64,000 nucleotides of DNA from Bacteroidota bacterium (GCA_018267135.1 JAFDZA010000014.1:124001-188000); one strand, 5' to 3'; numbered from the stretch's first letter, positions 53,936-63,262 are shown. Translations and numbers: made by a program. Notes: generated from the letters alone by a model not told the origin.

Positions 53936-55264
53936 ATGCAGGCATTATCTAACCCGAATGAATGGATTGAAAAATACCCTGCTTTGAGGCCGGTAATAAA
54001 AGCACAACCTGTTTTGTGGCTGAACCCGGACAAAAAACGAGTGAGCGACTCTTTTCCATTGCCCCTAGGGAAAGCTGACATGGAAAAGGGACAAGCCTTT
54101 ATGGATCAGTATGCTCTGTACATTGCTAAAATTTTCCCTGAAACAGCCGCTACCCATGGCCAAATTTTTTCTCCCCTCAGCACATTAGATAAATTTAGTA
54201 GTCTGCGAAGCAGAGGTGTACACAAAATTTCCGGTCGCTTTTTTTTAAAGTGCGATCATGCGCTGCCGGTGGCCGGATCGATCAAAGCAAGAGGTGGTTT
54301 TTTTGAAGTACTTCATTTTGCCCATCAGTTAGCGGCATCAGAAGGATTTATCCATGAAAATGAAACGGCTGATTTTTCTCAACCTGAAATTAAAGCATTG
54401 TTTTCGCGGTACACGATCGGGGTAGGATCTACCGGCAATCTGGGGTTAAGCATAGGTATTATCAGTGCTAAGCTGGGGTTCAGGGTAAATGTATATATGA
54501 GCCACGATGCCAAAGAATGGAAAAAAAATCTTTTACGAAAAAACGGAGCCCACGTTATTGAAGAAGAAGGCGACTTCGGGGTAGCCATTGCCAAAGGCCG
54601 AAAGGAAACCACCCGCAACCCGTTGGGGTATTTTGTAGATGATGAAAACAGCAGCCGGTTATTTTTAGGATATAGTTTGGCTGCCTATGAGGTGCAAAAA
54701 CAATTAAATCAACTAAAAATAAATATTGATGAAGAACATCCGCTATTTGTTTATTCACCCTGCGGGGTGGGGGGGTCTCCGGGCGGAGTGATGTTTGGTT
54801 TAAAAATGATCTATGGCGATGCAGTACATTCTTTTTTTGCAGAGCCAACCCATTCTCCTGCCGTGCTTACCGGTCTGATCACCGGTCTGAAGGAAAAAAT
54901 TTCAGTACACGACATCGGCTTAGATAATTTAACTGAAGCCGATGGGCTGGCGGTGGGGCGGCCATCGGCCTTTGCCAGCGAAATAATTAAAAAACTGGTA
55001 AGTGGCATATATACCATAGAAGACAGTGCATTATTTCAGTTGTTGAAAGAATTGAATGACACCGAACAAATATTTATAGAACCTTCTGCCACGGCCGGAT
55101 TGATGGGCCCCGAGCAAGTGCTTGCCTCAACATACCTGTCAAAAAATAAAATTGATCCCTCAAAAGTAACACATCTTGCCTGGTCAACCGGTGGCGATTT
55201 GGTTCCTGAAAAAACCCGGAAACAATTTTTACAGAGAAGCGATCATATCCAGGTAAAATTTTAA
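53936..55264 (+). CDS. dsdA: D-serine ammonia-lyase
   Basis: A 442-residue PLP enzyme (same length as E. coli DsdA) that converts D-serine to pyruvate and ammonia. PLP Lys117 is in PVAGSIKARGG, followed by YTIGVGSTGNLGLSIGI, FVYSPCGVGGSPGGV and AEPTHSPAVLTGL, all matching DsdA. A GGAGGT sits directly before the ATG, closer than a normal Shine-Dalgarno site. D-serine detoxification is unusual to see in this context and may relate to peptidoglycan or environmental D-amino acids. Confidence 0.94.
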   Translation: MQALSNPNEWIEKYPALRPVIKAQPVLWLNPDKKRVSDSFPLPLGKADMEKGQAFMDQYALYIAKIFPETAATHGQIFSPLSTLDKFSSLRSRGVHKISGRFFLKCDHALPVAGSIKARGGFFEVLHFAHQLAASEGFIHENETADFSQPEIKALFSRYTIGVGSTGNLGLSIGIISAKLGFRVNVYMSHDAKEWKKNLLRKNGAHVIEEEGDFGVAIAKGRKETTRNPLGYFVDDENSSRLFLGYSLAAYEVQKQLNQLKINIDEEHPLFVYSPCGVGGSPGGVMFGLKMIYGDAVHSFFAEPTHSPAVLTGLITGLKEKISVHDIGLDNLTEADGLAVGRPSAFASEIIKKLVSGIYTIEDSALFQLLKELNDTEQIFIEPSATAGLMGPEQVLASTYLSKNKIDPSKVTHLAWSTGGDLVPEKTRKQFLQRSDHIQVKF

Positions 55265-55268
55265 TCAT

Positions 55269-55364
55269 GGCCCGTATCCGATACATTTCACTAAGACCTT
55301 TTTCCTATTTTTGAGGAAAATAAGTAAACAAATTCCGTGAAAATTTAATGTACTGATACGAGCC
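55269..55364. repeat. Nested inverted repeat in the dsdA-SCO intergenic region
   Basis: GGCCCGTATC (55269-55278) pairs with GATACGAGCC (55355-55364), nine of ten bases. Inside lies a smaller hairpin, TTTTCCT with AGGAAAA (about 55301-55320). It could be a structured leader or terminator region. Confidence 0.4.
55306..55313 (+). promoter_or_regulatory. -7 element upstream of the SCO-like gene
   Basis: TATTTTTG is an exact TAnnTTTG in the loop of the small hairpin; the gene starts 72 nt later. No good -33. Confidence 0.35.
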
Positions 55365-55385
55365 AAGAGTTCTTTATAGTTATTT

Positions 55386-55853
55386 ATGAAAAAAAAATCA
55401 GTTTATCTTTTTCTGGCTCTGCTACTTCCTATTTTAATTTTCTTTTTTTTAAAATTTTTCGGCCGAAGCGAATTTGATATCCCCATTCAGTATGAAAGTG
55501 GAGTGCCTGATTCTCTCCGCTGCACGACTTACAACGGGCAAGGTCAATATTTTCTACCCGATTCACTATTCGGTGAGAAAAAATTGCAACTGGCCAACCT
55601 GTTTGTAGGCGATGAGATAAAAGAGGTAACCCGGCTGAAGGAGGATGTAGGCGATAAAAATTGGCAGGTTATTTTCTTGCGAGATATGCCTCACGCTGAA
55701 ACCATAAAAGACTGTGTTTTATTTTTAAAAAAACCCTGGACAGCCGTCTTAGTAGACAACCAAAAACGAATTAGAGGCTACTATGCACTGGCTCACCGCG
55801 ATGATCTGGATCGCTTGAAAATAGAGTTAACTATACTGATGAAAAAATATTGA
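55386..55853 (+). CDS. SCO-like protein lacking the copper-binding CxxxC
   Basis: A 155-residue membrane-anchored protein. A helix at about 5-25 is followed by GRSEFDIPIQYESG, the start typical of Bacteroidota SCO1/SenC proteins that insert copper into cytochrome oxidase. The thioredoxin-like body is short and has no CxxxC; only single Cys residues are seen (RCTTYN, KDCVLF). It lies one base before the DUF420 gene. A derived SCO protein with a different or lost copper role is likely (inference). Confidence 0.7.
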   Translation: MKKKSVYLFLALLLPILIFFFLKFFGRSEFDIPIQYESGVPDSLRCTTYNGQGQYFLPDSLFGEKKLQLANLFVGDEIKEVTRLKEDVGDKNWQVIFLRDMPHAETIKDCVLFLKKPWTAVLVDNQKRIRGYYALAHRDDLDRLKIELTILMKKY

Positions 55854-55854
55854 C

Positions 55855-56370
55855 ATGAAAAAAGCTGAGCCTTATCAACGTCTGATTATTTTTTTATCTA
55901 TAGTAATACCGATATCGGTAGCACTTTTATTCCGGGTAAAAATCAGGGGATATAATTTTTCTTTTCTTCCACCCATTTATGCATCAATTAATGGGCTTAC
56001 GGCTGTGTTGCTTATGGTTTCTGTTTTTTCCATCAAAAAAGGATACCGAGTTCGCCATGAAAGGCTGAATAAAATTTGTCTTGGGCTGTCGGGCTTATTT
56101 TTAGTGTTGTATATTCTTTATCATATTACATCTGATGAAACCCATTACGGAGGCGGAGGGATATTAAAATATGTTTATTATTTTATTTTGATTACGCATA
56201 TTATTCTTTCCGTGGTTGTTATTCCGTTGGTTTTGCTTACGTTTTCCAGAGGATTGTCAGGTGATTTTGAAAGGCATAAACGATTGGCTAAATTTACTTT
56301 TCCGTTGTGGCTCTATGTAGCCATAACCGGTGTGTTGGTATATGTGATGATCAGCCCCTATTATAAATGA
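55855..56370 (+). CDS. DUF420 family membrane protein
   Basis: A 171-residue protein with about five membrane helices and conserved His positions (LYHITSDETHYGGGG, ITHIILSVVVIPLVLLT, FERHKRLAKFTFPLW). DUF420 genes accompany cytochrome c oxidase genes and act in its assembly or as a heme-linked accessory (CtaM is the studied relative). The stop overlaps the next ATG by four bases. Confidence 0.88.
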   Translation: MKKAEPYQRLIIFLSIVIPISVALLFRVKIRGYNFSFLPPIYASINGLTAVLLMVSVFSIKKGYRVRHERLNKICLGLSGLFLVLYILYHITSDETHYGGGGILKYVYYFILITHIILSVVVIPLVLLTFSRGLSGDFERHKRLAKFTFPLWLYVAITGVLVYVMISPYYK

Positions 56371-56621
56371 AAAAGATTATTGTAACACTCATTATTTTAG
56401 TAAGTCATTCTCTGTTGGCTTCGGCACAGTGTGCGATGTGTAAGGCTACCTTAGAAAACAATATTAGTAACGGAAACATTGGTATTGCCAGCGGTATTAA
56501 CTTTGGTATCCTTTACTTGTTTGTAGCTCCGTATTTATTTATTAGTGTGATAGCCTTTTTTTGGTACCGTACCAGCAAACGAAATGCGAACAAATCTTTT
56601 GACGGCCATTGGGCTGGGTAA
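56367..56621 (+). CDS. Small membrane protein with exported CxxC, oxidase cluster
   Basis: An 84-residue protein: signal-like helix (about 1-20), then Cys22-x2-Cys25 (AQCAMCKATLENN), and a second helix (about 45-68) with a basic tail. The CxxC would face the periplasm and could bind copper or act in thiol exchange (inference). Similar small genes sit between DUF420 and DUF983 in Bacteroidota oxidase clusters. Its 3' end overlaps the DUF983 gene by 38 bases. Confidence 0.72.
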   Translation: MKKIIVTLIILVSHSLLASAQCAMCKATLENNISNGNIGIASGINFGILYLFVAPYLFISVIAFFWYRTSKRNANKSFDGHWAG

Positions 56622-56949
56622 ATGCCCCCGCTGTCGCCAGGGGTCTATATTTAAACATTCCCTCTTTCACATTACACGTATGGGGAAGATGAATGCATCC
56701 TGCGAGAAATGCGGAATTACCTTTGAGCCGGAACCCGGATTTTATTTTGGCGCCTTGTATGTGAGCTATGCTTTCACTACCGCTTTGTTTTTAGGAGTAT
56801 CATTGGTGTTGTATTATTTTTTTGATCCTCCCGAATGGGTTTACATTATTTCTATTATTATCGCTTCAGTACTCTTTATACCTTTCAGTTTCCGGTATTC
56901 GCGTATATTATTTTTATATTGGTTTGGTGGGTTGCAAAACCATAAATAA
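56584..56949 (+). CDS. DUF983 family protein
   Basis: A 121-residue protein with an N-terminal zinc-ribbon-like region (KCPRCRQGSIFKH, CEKCGITFEPEPGFYFGALYVSYAF) and two or three membrane helices. DUF983 genes are commonly found with cytochrome oxidase genes. The start at 56584 lies 38 bases inside the previous gene, and I see no later start that keeps the CPRC motif. Confidence 0.88.
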   Translation: MRTNLLTAIGLGKCPRCRQGSIFKHSLFHITRMGKMNASCEKCGITFEPEPGFYFGALYVSYAFTTALFLGVSLVLYYFFDPPEWVYIISIIIASVLFIPFSFRYSRILFLYWFGGLQNHK

Positions 56950-56978
56950 CCGGGGTTCATTAAAATAACGTTTCCTGC

Positions 56979-59900
56979 ATGCTGAAAAACGTTGCCCTCT
57001 TTTTTATTTCTTTATTTTTTTTATTCGCAGCTATAGTGTGGAATAGCCGTGTACAGCATCGTTTTTCAACCTCCTCCCTTCACCAACAAGTAGCGTTTCT
57101 GCTTAATCAGGAAATGAAACAGTTGAAACAGGAAGCTGACCGTATTAAGTACGATTCGGAGATTCTTTGGTCTTCATTAAAGTACCCTTTTTTTCTTATT
57201 GAAAATGATTCCATAAAAAAATGGAGCCAAACAAATGTGGTTATTCAGGCAGCCGATATACGCGAACCTTTTGAATGGAAATTCAGCCACACATCCACTT
57301 CCGATTTTATTCTATATAAGAAAGAATGGAAGCACAGCGTTTTCTTAGTAGGAGTTTTAATTTTAAAAAAAGGATACTCGATCGAAAACAGGTATTTAAC
57401 AGCCGAGTGGAACAAAGATATATTTCCATCTGGCACGGCCGAAATAGCACCGGTGCCAAATAATAATTTTTTACCTGTACAGGTGGAGGGCCTGCAGTTT
57501 GGCTTACGATTAACAAATGATACATACCCTGAAAATATTACATCAGTCGGATTGGTGGCTGGTTCTATTTTCTTTTTTCTTTTACTGATTTATCGTATTT
57601 CAAAAAAATTACATTTTCAAAAAAAATTTCTGTCAAATTTTTTATTTATTTCTGGAGCACTTGTATTGTTGCGGATTTCTATGGTGTCGTTTTCTTTTCC
57701 GGCCCGATGGATTAAGTCAGATTTTTTTAATCCACGCTACTTTGCCTCTTCGTCATTCAATGCTTCCGCAGGTGATTTTTTATTGAACACTCTGATTGTT
57801 GTGATTTCTTGTGGGTATCTTTTTTTTAATATTCGTCCCATCGTTTTATCCTCTACCCATAGCTTCACGCCCCCCAAAAAAATTATAGTATTTACAATTT
57901 TCATAACTGCATCTTACTTCGCTTTTCTTTTCCCTAATCTTTTTGTAGAAGCAATTTTTCACGATTCAGCTCTTTCGTTTGATATCACCACGGCAGCCCC
58001 ATTCAGTGCATTACGTATTTTGGTAATATTGACTTTTGCATTAGGATGTTTAAGTTCTTTTTTTGTAGTAGTGACTTTCTTCCGGTTTATAAAATCGGGC
58101 ACAAATACTATACAATTTTTAGCAACTATTTTTTTAGGATCGTTCCTTTTTCTCTTTTATTTTATTTTTTCTGAATTAAACTACTGGCCAACCTTTTGGG
58201 CAGGTACTATTTTATTCTTGTATTTATTTTTTTCTTCCACCATTGATTTGTTAACTAAAATTGAATACAAAACTTTTTTTCCGGTACTGATTATTATTTC
58301 TTGTTATGCGGCTCAGTCGGCCTGGGCTACTTATCAGTTTTCTGAAGAAAAAAAGCGAAAATCCATGTTTAGGGCTTCCAATGAATTAATTGCCAGCGAT
58401 GTACTGGCTGAATACCTGGTGGCACAAGCAATTCCGCGAATAGCAAACACATCCTTTGCTTTCCTGAAAAATAACCTTCCTTTAGCCTACCAGGAAAAGC
58501 AACGTATTACTTCTATCTTATCGAATGAATACCTCGATCGCTATAAAATAACTATTTATTTATTTTATGCCGATGGCCGGCCGGTAGAAAGTACCCAGGT
58601 GGATGATTTTTCTACGGCCATAAAAGTAATTGAAAAGCAGTCAGTAAAAACAAATTATGAGGGAGTCTATCTTCTCCAGCGCAGAAATGCGGCCGATGTC
58701 AGGCATTATGTAGCTGTAATTCCAATAAAAAAAAATGAAAAAGTACAAGGGCTCAGTTTAATTCACTTATCGCTCGCAAGAATATTTTCCGATCGGGTAT
58801 ACCCTGAATTAACTTTAGATAACCGCTTTGCCCGCTCTATACGGAATAATGATTTCAGCTATGCTTTTTATAATCAGACTTCGTTACTCGATCAGTTTGG
58901 TGAAATGAATTTCAAGCAAGATGTGGATTCAACACTTTTACGTAATAAAGATATTTATGATAAAGGCAAAACAGTAAATAATTATTGGGTGGTGGCGGCT
59001 GAGGATGAAACCGGTAGGAAAGTAGTGGTGGCGGCACGAAAAGCCAGTTTATTTAATTTGGCAGCCAATTTCTCTTTTATTTTTGTACTCGGTATTATTC
59101 TATCTTTTTTATTTTTTGCGGTGAGTTTTTTAAGGCGTGGGTTTCGCCACCGCTCAATGGATTACTCCACTCGTATTCAATTCTTAGCCTATCTATTTTT
59201 TATTCTCCCCCTGTTAGCAGTAAGTATAATTAGCTTGCGAATGCTGACACAGTCTAATGAGGCGGAGCAAGAAAAAGAAATGAGTGACAAGGGTATTCAT
59301 TTAACGGAACGCTTATCTTCTTTTTTGGATAATGATAGCTTAAAGCAAAAGAGCGGAGCGGATAATAAAAAAATAAAACTGATAATAGCGTCATCCGAGA
59401 TGGATATCAATATTTATGATACCTCAGGGAAGCTTTTGGGAACGAATCAATCTTCTATTTTTGAAAACCAACTGGTAATGCCCTTACTGAACCGGCAGGC
59501 TTGGGAGAATATCGTAGCGCAGCAGCATCATTCTTTGCTGTTAAAAAATAATATTGGTACATTAGAATACAACAGCCGCTACTTTGCTATTTATAATACT
59601 CGGCATGTATTGAGTGGAATTTTAGAACTTCCTTTTTTTACATCGTCTACGGAGGCGCTGAAAATAAATCTGATTACTAATATTCTGGTAACATTTGTAG
59701 TGGTATTTATTCTGTTTTCATTCATAGCAGAGACTGCTATTAAAAAAATAACATCTCCATTGCGCCTTATTGCCAACCGACTAAACGAAACAAAGTTAAC
59801 GGAGAATAAACCTATTGAATGGAAAAATAATGACGAAATAGGGATGTTGGTTACCGAGTATAATAAAATGATAGATAACCTTACGATTAGTCGGAATGAA

Positions 59901-60572
59901 TTGGCCCGAACCCAAAAAGAAAGTGCCTGGCGCGAAATAGCGCAACAGGTGGCCCATGAAATTAAAAACCCGCTCACTCCCATGAAACTTACGCTGCAAC
60001 ATCTGGAACAACTGATGAAGCAGAACAGCTTTGATAAAATACGCGTAGAAAAATCTTTGCAAACACTATTAGAACAACTGCAGATTTTAAATGACATAGC
60101 CGGCTCGTTTAGTTCTTTTGCATCGTTGCCAATGCCGGTAATAACAACTGTTAACCTAACTGATTTGATGCAGCGCACCGTATTGTTTTTTCAAAACCAT
60201 ACGCTGGGTAATGTTTTTTTTCATTCTTCCGGGCACCCTCTTTTAGTAGAAGCCGATGAACTGTTGCTGAGCCGGATTTTTTCTAACATAATTTTAAATG
60301 CGCTTCAATCCCGAAACGGAAACGGACTGGTTAATGTGGAAATAGAAACGACCAAAGAAGATAAGTTTGTGGTTGTGTCTATTAAAGATAACGGCACTGG
60401 TATAGACACGGCTTTAATAGATCGTATATTCTTACCTCACTTTACGACCAAAAAATCGGGCTCTGGCTTAGGCTTGGCTATCGCCAAGCGAAGTCTTGAA
60501 CAAATGGGAGGGGAGATTTGGTTTGATACGTCTGCCCGGGGAACTACTTTCTTTGTGCGAGTTGCGGTGTAA
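56979..60572 (+). CDS. Large NtrY-like sensor histidine kinase
   Basis: A 1197-residue kinase. One N-terminal helix and a periplasmic segment are followed by a block of seven or eight helices (about 188-455), a sensor-like region (about 460-690), helices near 696-717 and 728-750, another loop, a helix near 890-915, HAMP, and then a HisKA domain with phosphoacceptor His993 (QVAHEIKNPLTP) and an HATPase (DNGTGID, KKSGSGLGLAI). The catalytic core resembles NtrY, but the N-terminus is much larger. No response regulator is adjacent. Position after DUF983 hints at redox or respiration sensing, unproven. Confidence 0.88.
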   Translation: MLKNVALFFISLFFLFAAIVWNSRVQHRFSTSSLHQQVAFLLNQEMKQLKQEADRIKYDSEILWSSLKYPFFLIENDSIKKWSQTNVVIQAADIREPFEWKFSHTSTSDFILYKKEWKHSVFLVGVLILKKGYSIENRYLTAEWNKDIFPSGTAEIAPVPNNNFLPVQVEGLQFGLRLTNDTYPENITSVGLVAGSIFFFLLLIYRISKKLHFQKKFLSNFLFISGALVLLRISMVSFSFPARWIKSDFFNPRYFASSSFNASAGDFLLNTLIVVISCGYLFFNIRPIVLSSTHSFTPPKKIIVFTIFITASYFAFLFPNLFVEAIFHDSALSFDITTAAPFSALRILVILTFALGCLSSFFVVVTFFRFIKSGTNTIQFLATIFLGSFLFLFYFIFSELNYWPTFWAGTILFLYLFFSSTIDLLTKIEYKTFFPVLIIISCYAAQSAWATYQFSEEKKRKSMFRASNELIASDVLAEYLVAQAIPRIANTSFAFLKNNLPLAYQEKQRITSILSNEYLDRYKITIYLFYADGRPVESTQVDDFSTAIKVIEKQSVKTNYEGVYLLQRRNAADVRHYVAVIPIKKNEKVQGLSLIHLSLARIFSDRVYPELTLDNRFARSIRNNDFSYAFYNQTSLLDQFGEMNFKQDVDSTLLRNKDIYDKGKTVNNYWVVAAEDETGRKVVVAARKASLFNLAANFSFIFVLGIILSFLFFAVSFLRRGFRHRSMDYSTRIQFLAYLFFILPLLAVSIISLRMLTQSNEAEQEKEMSDKGIHLTERLSSFLDNDSLKQKSGADNKKIKLIIASSEMDINIYDTSGKLLGTNQSSIFENQLVMPLLNRQAWENIVAQQHHSLLLKNNIGTLEYNSRYFAIYNTRHVLSGILELPFFTSSTEALKINLITNILVTFVVVFILFSFIAETAIKKITSPLRLIANRLNETKLTENKPIEWKNNDEIGMLVTEYNKMIDNLTISRNELARTQKESAWREIAQQVAHEIKNPLTPMKLTLQHLEQLMKQNSFDKIRVEKSLQTLLEQLQILNDIAGSFSSFASLPMPVITTVNLTDLMQRTVLFFQNHTLGNVFFHSSGHPLLVEADELLLSRIFSNIILNALQSRNGNGLVNVEIETTKEDKFVVVSIKDNGTGIDTALIDRIFLPHFTTKKSGSGLGLAIAKRSLEQMGGEIWFDTSARGTTFFVRVAV

Positions 60573-60579
60573 GCAAATC

Positions 60580-61332
60580 TTATAAACTATTACGCATTTT
60601 GCTCATAACTTTGTTGGCAAAAACAAAGTCGTCTAACTCGGGCACGCCCGAGTGCGTAATTTCTTCGTGGTGACCTTCCCATAATTTTTGGCCTTGGTAT
60701 AAAAAAATAATCTTCTCGCCAATCCCCATAACGGAGTTCATGTCGTGGGTAACTACAATCGTGGTAATATCCAGTTCGTGGGTAATTTCATGAATTAGTT
60801 CGTCAATCAGTATGGAGGTCTGCGGATCCAGGCCTGAGTTAGGCTCATCGCAAAATAAATAGTTGGGGTTGTTTACAATGGCGCGGGCAATGCCTACTCG
60901 TTTTTTCATTCCTCCGCTAATTTCAGATACTCTCTTATTATTGATATTTTCCAGCCCCACACGCTTCAGGCAATCATTTACGCGATCTAGTTTTTCGTCT
61001 GCCGTCATTTTCGTCAGCACATCTAACGGGAACATGATATTTTCCTGCACATTCTTAGAATCGAACAAAGCTCCTCCCTGAAAGAGCATACCAATTTCTC
61101 TGCGTATCTCAGATTTCATGTCTTTATCGGCTTCGGTAAAATTCCTCAAATTGTAATAAACACGGCCTTCATCCGGAGTAATTAGCCCTACAATACATTT
61201 CAGCAATACACTTTTGCCGGTACCGCTGGAGCCGATAATGAGATTCGTTTTTCCTTTCTCAAATTCTGCGTTGATGCCTTGTAAAACCTTTTTATCGCCA
61301 AACGATTTCGATATGTTTTTGATCTTGATCAT
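60580..61332 (-). CDS. Lipid transport ABC ATPase, MlaF-like
   Basis: A 250-residue ATPase of the Mla/Mce class: Walker A GSSGTGKS, Q-loop GMLFQGGALFDS, signature SGGMKKRVGIARAI and Walker B YLFCDEPNSGLDPQT, typical of MlaF. With MlaE it moves phospholipids between the membranes to maintain outer membrane asymmetry. Start overlaps the MlaE-like stop by four bases. No MlaD (MCE) gene is in view; its partner is elsewhere. Confidence 0.92.
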   Translation of the reverse strand: MIKIKNISKSFGDKKVLQGINAEFEKGKTNLIIGSSGTGKSVLLKCIVGLITPDEGRVYYNLRNFTEADKDMKSEIRREIGMLFQGGALFDSKNVQENIMFPLDVLTKMTADEKLDRVNDCLKRVGLENINNKRVSEISGGMKKRVGIARAIVNNPNYLFCDEPNSGLDPQTSILIDELIHEITHELDITTIVVTHDMNSVMGIGEKIIFLYQGQKLWEGHHEEITHSGVPELDDFVFANKVMSKMRNSL

Positions 61333-62060
61333 GACAATAAAATATTGACCAAAAAATAATCCATAAGCAAAATGGCGATAACACTGGCCGTTACAGCTTC
61401 GGTGGTGGCAATACCTACTTCTAAAGCTCCGCCTTTGGTAAAATATCCTTTGAAGGAAGAAATAGAAGAGATAAGGAAAGCAAACACTACACCTTTGATG
61501 AGTGCTACGGAAATTTCGGTTGGATTAAACCCAAACCGGAGGCCGGCAATAAATTCGGTAGGGGTAACCAGGTGGATTGCCGTGCCTACAACATAGCCGC
61601 CTACTAACGAGCAGACACCCGAAAAAATAACCAGCAAAGGATACATTAGCATGGAGGCAATAATTTTAGGAAGCACCAGATACGAAGAGGAATTGATACC
61701 CATTACTTCGAGGGCGTCTATCTGTTCGGTAATGCGCATGGTGCCAATGCCTCCGGCCATGCTGGAGCCTATTTTTCCGGCATAGATCAATGCCATGACG
61801 GTAGGGGCGAGTTCTAACACCGTCATTTCGCGAACCACCTGCGATATCACAAACCGTGGAATGAGCGGGTTAACCATATTAAAAGCTGTTTGTACGGTAG
61901 TAACCGCCCCGATAAAGGTAGATACCAGCATAAATAAAAATATGGAGTTAACACCGATCTGGATACACTCCTCCAGCACCAGTTTATAGTAGGTTTTGAA
62001 TGACTCCCGCCTCACAAACAGAGATCCGAGAAAAATTACATAACGGCCAAATCCACTCAT
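61329..62060 (-). CDS. Lipid transport ABC permease, MlaE-like
   Basis: A 243-residue MlaE/DUF140 permease with about five helices. Family marks are QIGVNSIFLFMLVSTFIGAVTTVQ, TVMALIYAGKIGSSMAGGIGTMRITEQIDALEVMGI and SLVGGYVVG. It is the first gene of the pair; a TATCTTTG (-7, minus strand, 62138-62131) lies about 71 nt upstream of the start. Confidence 0.92.
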   Translation of the reverse strand: MSGFGRYVIFLGSLFVRRESFKTYYKLVLEECIQIGVNSIFLFMLVSTFIGAVTTVQTAFNMVNPLIPRFVISQVVREMTVLELAPTVMALIYAGKIGSSMAGGIGTMRITEQIDALEVMGINSSSYLVLPKIIASMLMYPLLVIFSGVCSLVGGYVVGTAIHLVTPTEFIAGLRFGFNPTEISVALIKGVVFAFLISSISSFKGYFTKGGALEVGIATTEAVTASVIAILLMDYFLVNILLS

Positions 62061-62130
62061 CCCAATGCAGGATTAACGGGGTGTACCACTTTGTGCTGTT
62101 TCATTCAAAATAGGGAAATAGTATATTGCC

Positions 62131-62138
62131 CAAAGATA
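62131..62138 (-). promoter_or_regulatory. -7 element for the MlaE-MlaF pair
   Basis: On the minus strand TATCTTTG is an exact TAnnTTTG about 71 nt before the start codon; the -33 region is not convincing. Confidence 0.3.
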
Positions 62139-62149
62139 AATAAATTATC

Positions 62150-62854
62150 ATGAATGGGTTGGTAGTAATTACCGGTGCAACGAAGGGAATAGGCCAGGCC
62201 GTGGCCCGAAGATTTGCCCGTGCCGGTTATGATCTGGCAGTGTGTGCACGAAACGAAAATGACCTTCATCAATTTAAGAGGGAAACAGAAACTGAGTTTG
62301 GTATTTTAACACATATTAAAAAAACCGATACATCTAATAAGGCCCAAGTAAATAATTTTTGTCAATTTATTCAGGATCTAAAACGTCCGGTTTCTGTGCT
62401 GGTAAATAATGCCGGGCACTTTACTCCGGGCGAAACCATGCGAGAAAAGGAGGGTACTTTAGAGAGTATGATCGAATCAAATGTGTATAGTGCCTACTAC
62501 ACTACGCGAGGGCTGATTGAAAATATGAAACAAAACGGAGGCGGACATATTTTTAATATGTGCTCTATTGCCAGCATCAAGGCTTATCCCAATGGCGGAT
62601 CGTATGCTATTTCTAAATTTGCATTACTCGGTTTTTCTAAAGTGTTGCGAGAAGAACTGAAAGAGTTTAACATTCGTGTTACGGCCGTATTGCCCGGAGC
62701 CACTCGCACGGCCAGCTGGGACGGAACTCCGCTTCCGGATGAACGCTTTATGAAACCGGAAGATGTAGCCGAAGTAGTTTTTAATGCCTACTCTATTTCT
62801 ACCCGTAGCGTGGTGGAAGAAGTGATTATCAGGCCGCAGTTGGGCGATCTATAA
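62150..62854 (+). CDS. Short-chain dehydrogenase/reductase
   Basis: A 234-residue NAD(P)-dependent Rossmann-fold enzyme: TGATKGIG (8-15), NNAG, the catalytic Ser in NMCSIAS, YAISK as the YxxxK pair, and PGATRT. Substrate not predictable. A strong hairpin terminator follows at 62948. Confidence 0.93.
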   Translation: MNGLVVITGATKGIGQAVARRFARAGYDLAVCARNENDLHQFKRETETEFGILTHIKKTDTSNKAQVNNFCQFIQDLKRPVSVLVNNAGHFTPGETMREKEGTLESMIESNVYSAYYTTRGLIENMKQNGGGHIFNMCSIASIKAYPNGGSYAISKFALLGFSKVLREELKEFNIRVTAVLPGATRTASWDGTPLPDERFMKPEDVAEVVFNAYSISTRSVVEEVIIRPQLGDL

Positions 62855-62947
62855 TCCGCACCCTTAACTGAACCTTTCTATACTTCGTTATTCTCTACCA
62901 TGCTGTTTTATCAATACTGAACCGTAAAATCCTACCTGCTCACTTGT

Positions 62948-62977
62948 AATACAGGATAATATTGTCCTGTATTTTTT
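62948..62977 (+). terminator. Rho-independent terminator after the SDR gene
   Basis: AATACAGGA (62948-62956) pairs with TCCTGTATT (62965-62973), loop of eight, then a T-run to 62977. Confidence 0.8.
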
Positions 62978-63079
62978 AAAACCTGATTAAGGTCATATTT
63001 TTTTTCAATCGCCCCATATATTCTTGTTAGAGAAAAGAAAATTATTCGGATACGGCAACCTAACCTAAACAACGATACT

Positions 63080-63262
63080 ATGAACGAACAAGAAGACAAA
63101 GACAAACCCGTACCTGCCTTGCAGGTAGTGATGAACGATGTCATGTTACTCCTCTTTCTGGGAGTTACTATTTATGCTATTTTTTACCTCATCTGGGGGA
63201 TCATGGAGATTGCCACCGTGCCCGCCATCCCCGAAGAAATAAAGGCGGCCATTCTTAAATAA
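63080..63262 (+). CDS. Small membrane protein before oxidase subunit II (possible subunit IIa)
   Basis: A 60-residue protein with an acidic/basic N-terminus and one helix (about 21-42, MLLLFLGVTIYAIFYLIWGI). It ends 21 bp before the subunit II gene. Position and size recall the small subunit IIa of ba3-type oxidases, but the sequence alone does not prove it. Confidence 0.65.
   Translation: MNEQEDKDKPVPALQVVMNDVMLLLFLGVTIYAIFYLIWGIMEIATVPAIPEEIKAAILK

Noticed and set aside
59591..60178. 195-codon minus-strand open frame inside the large kinase gene
   Set aside because: It is antisense to the conserved HAMP/HisKA region, has a Ser/Arg/Ile-rich composition typical of shadow frames, and no promoter.
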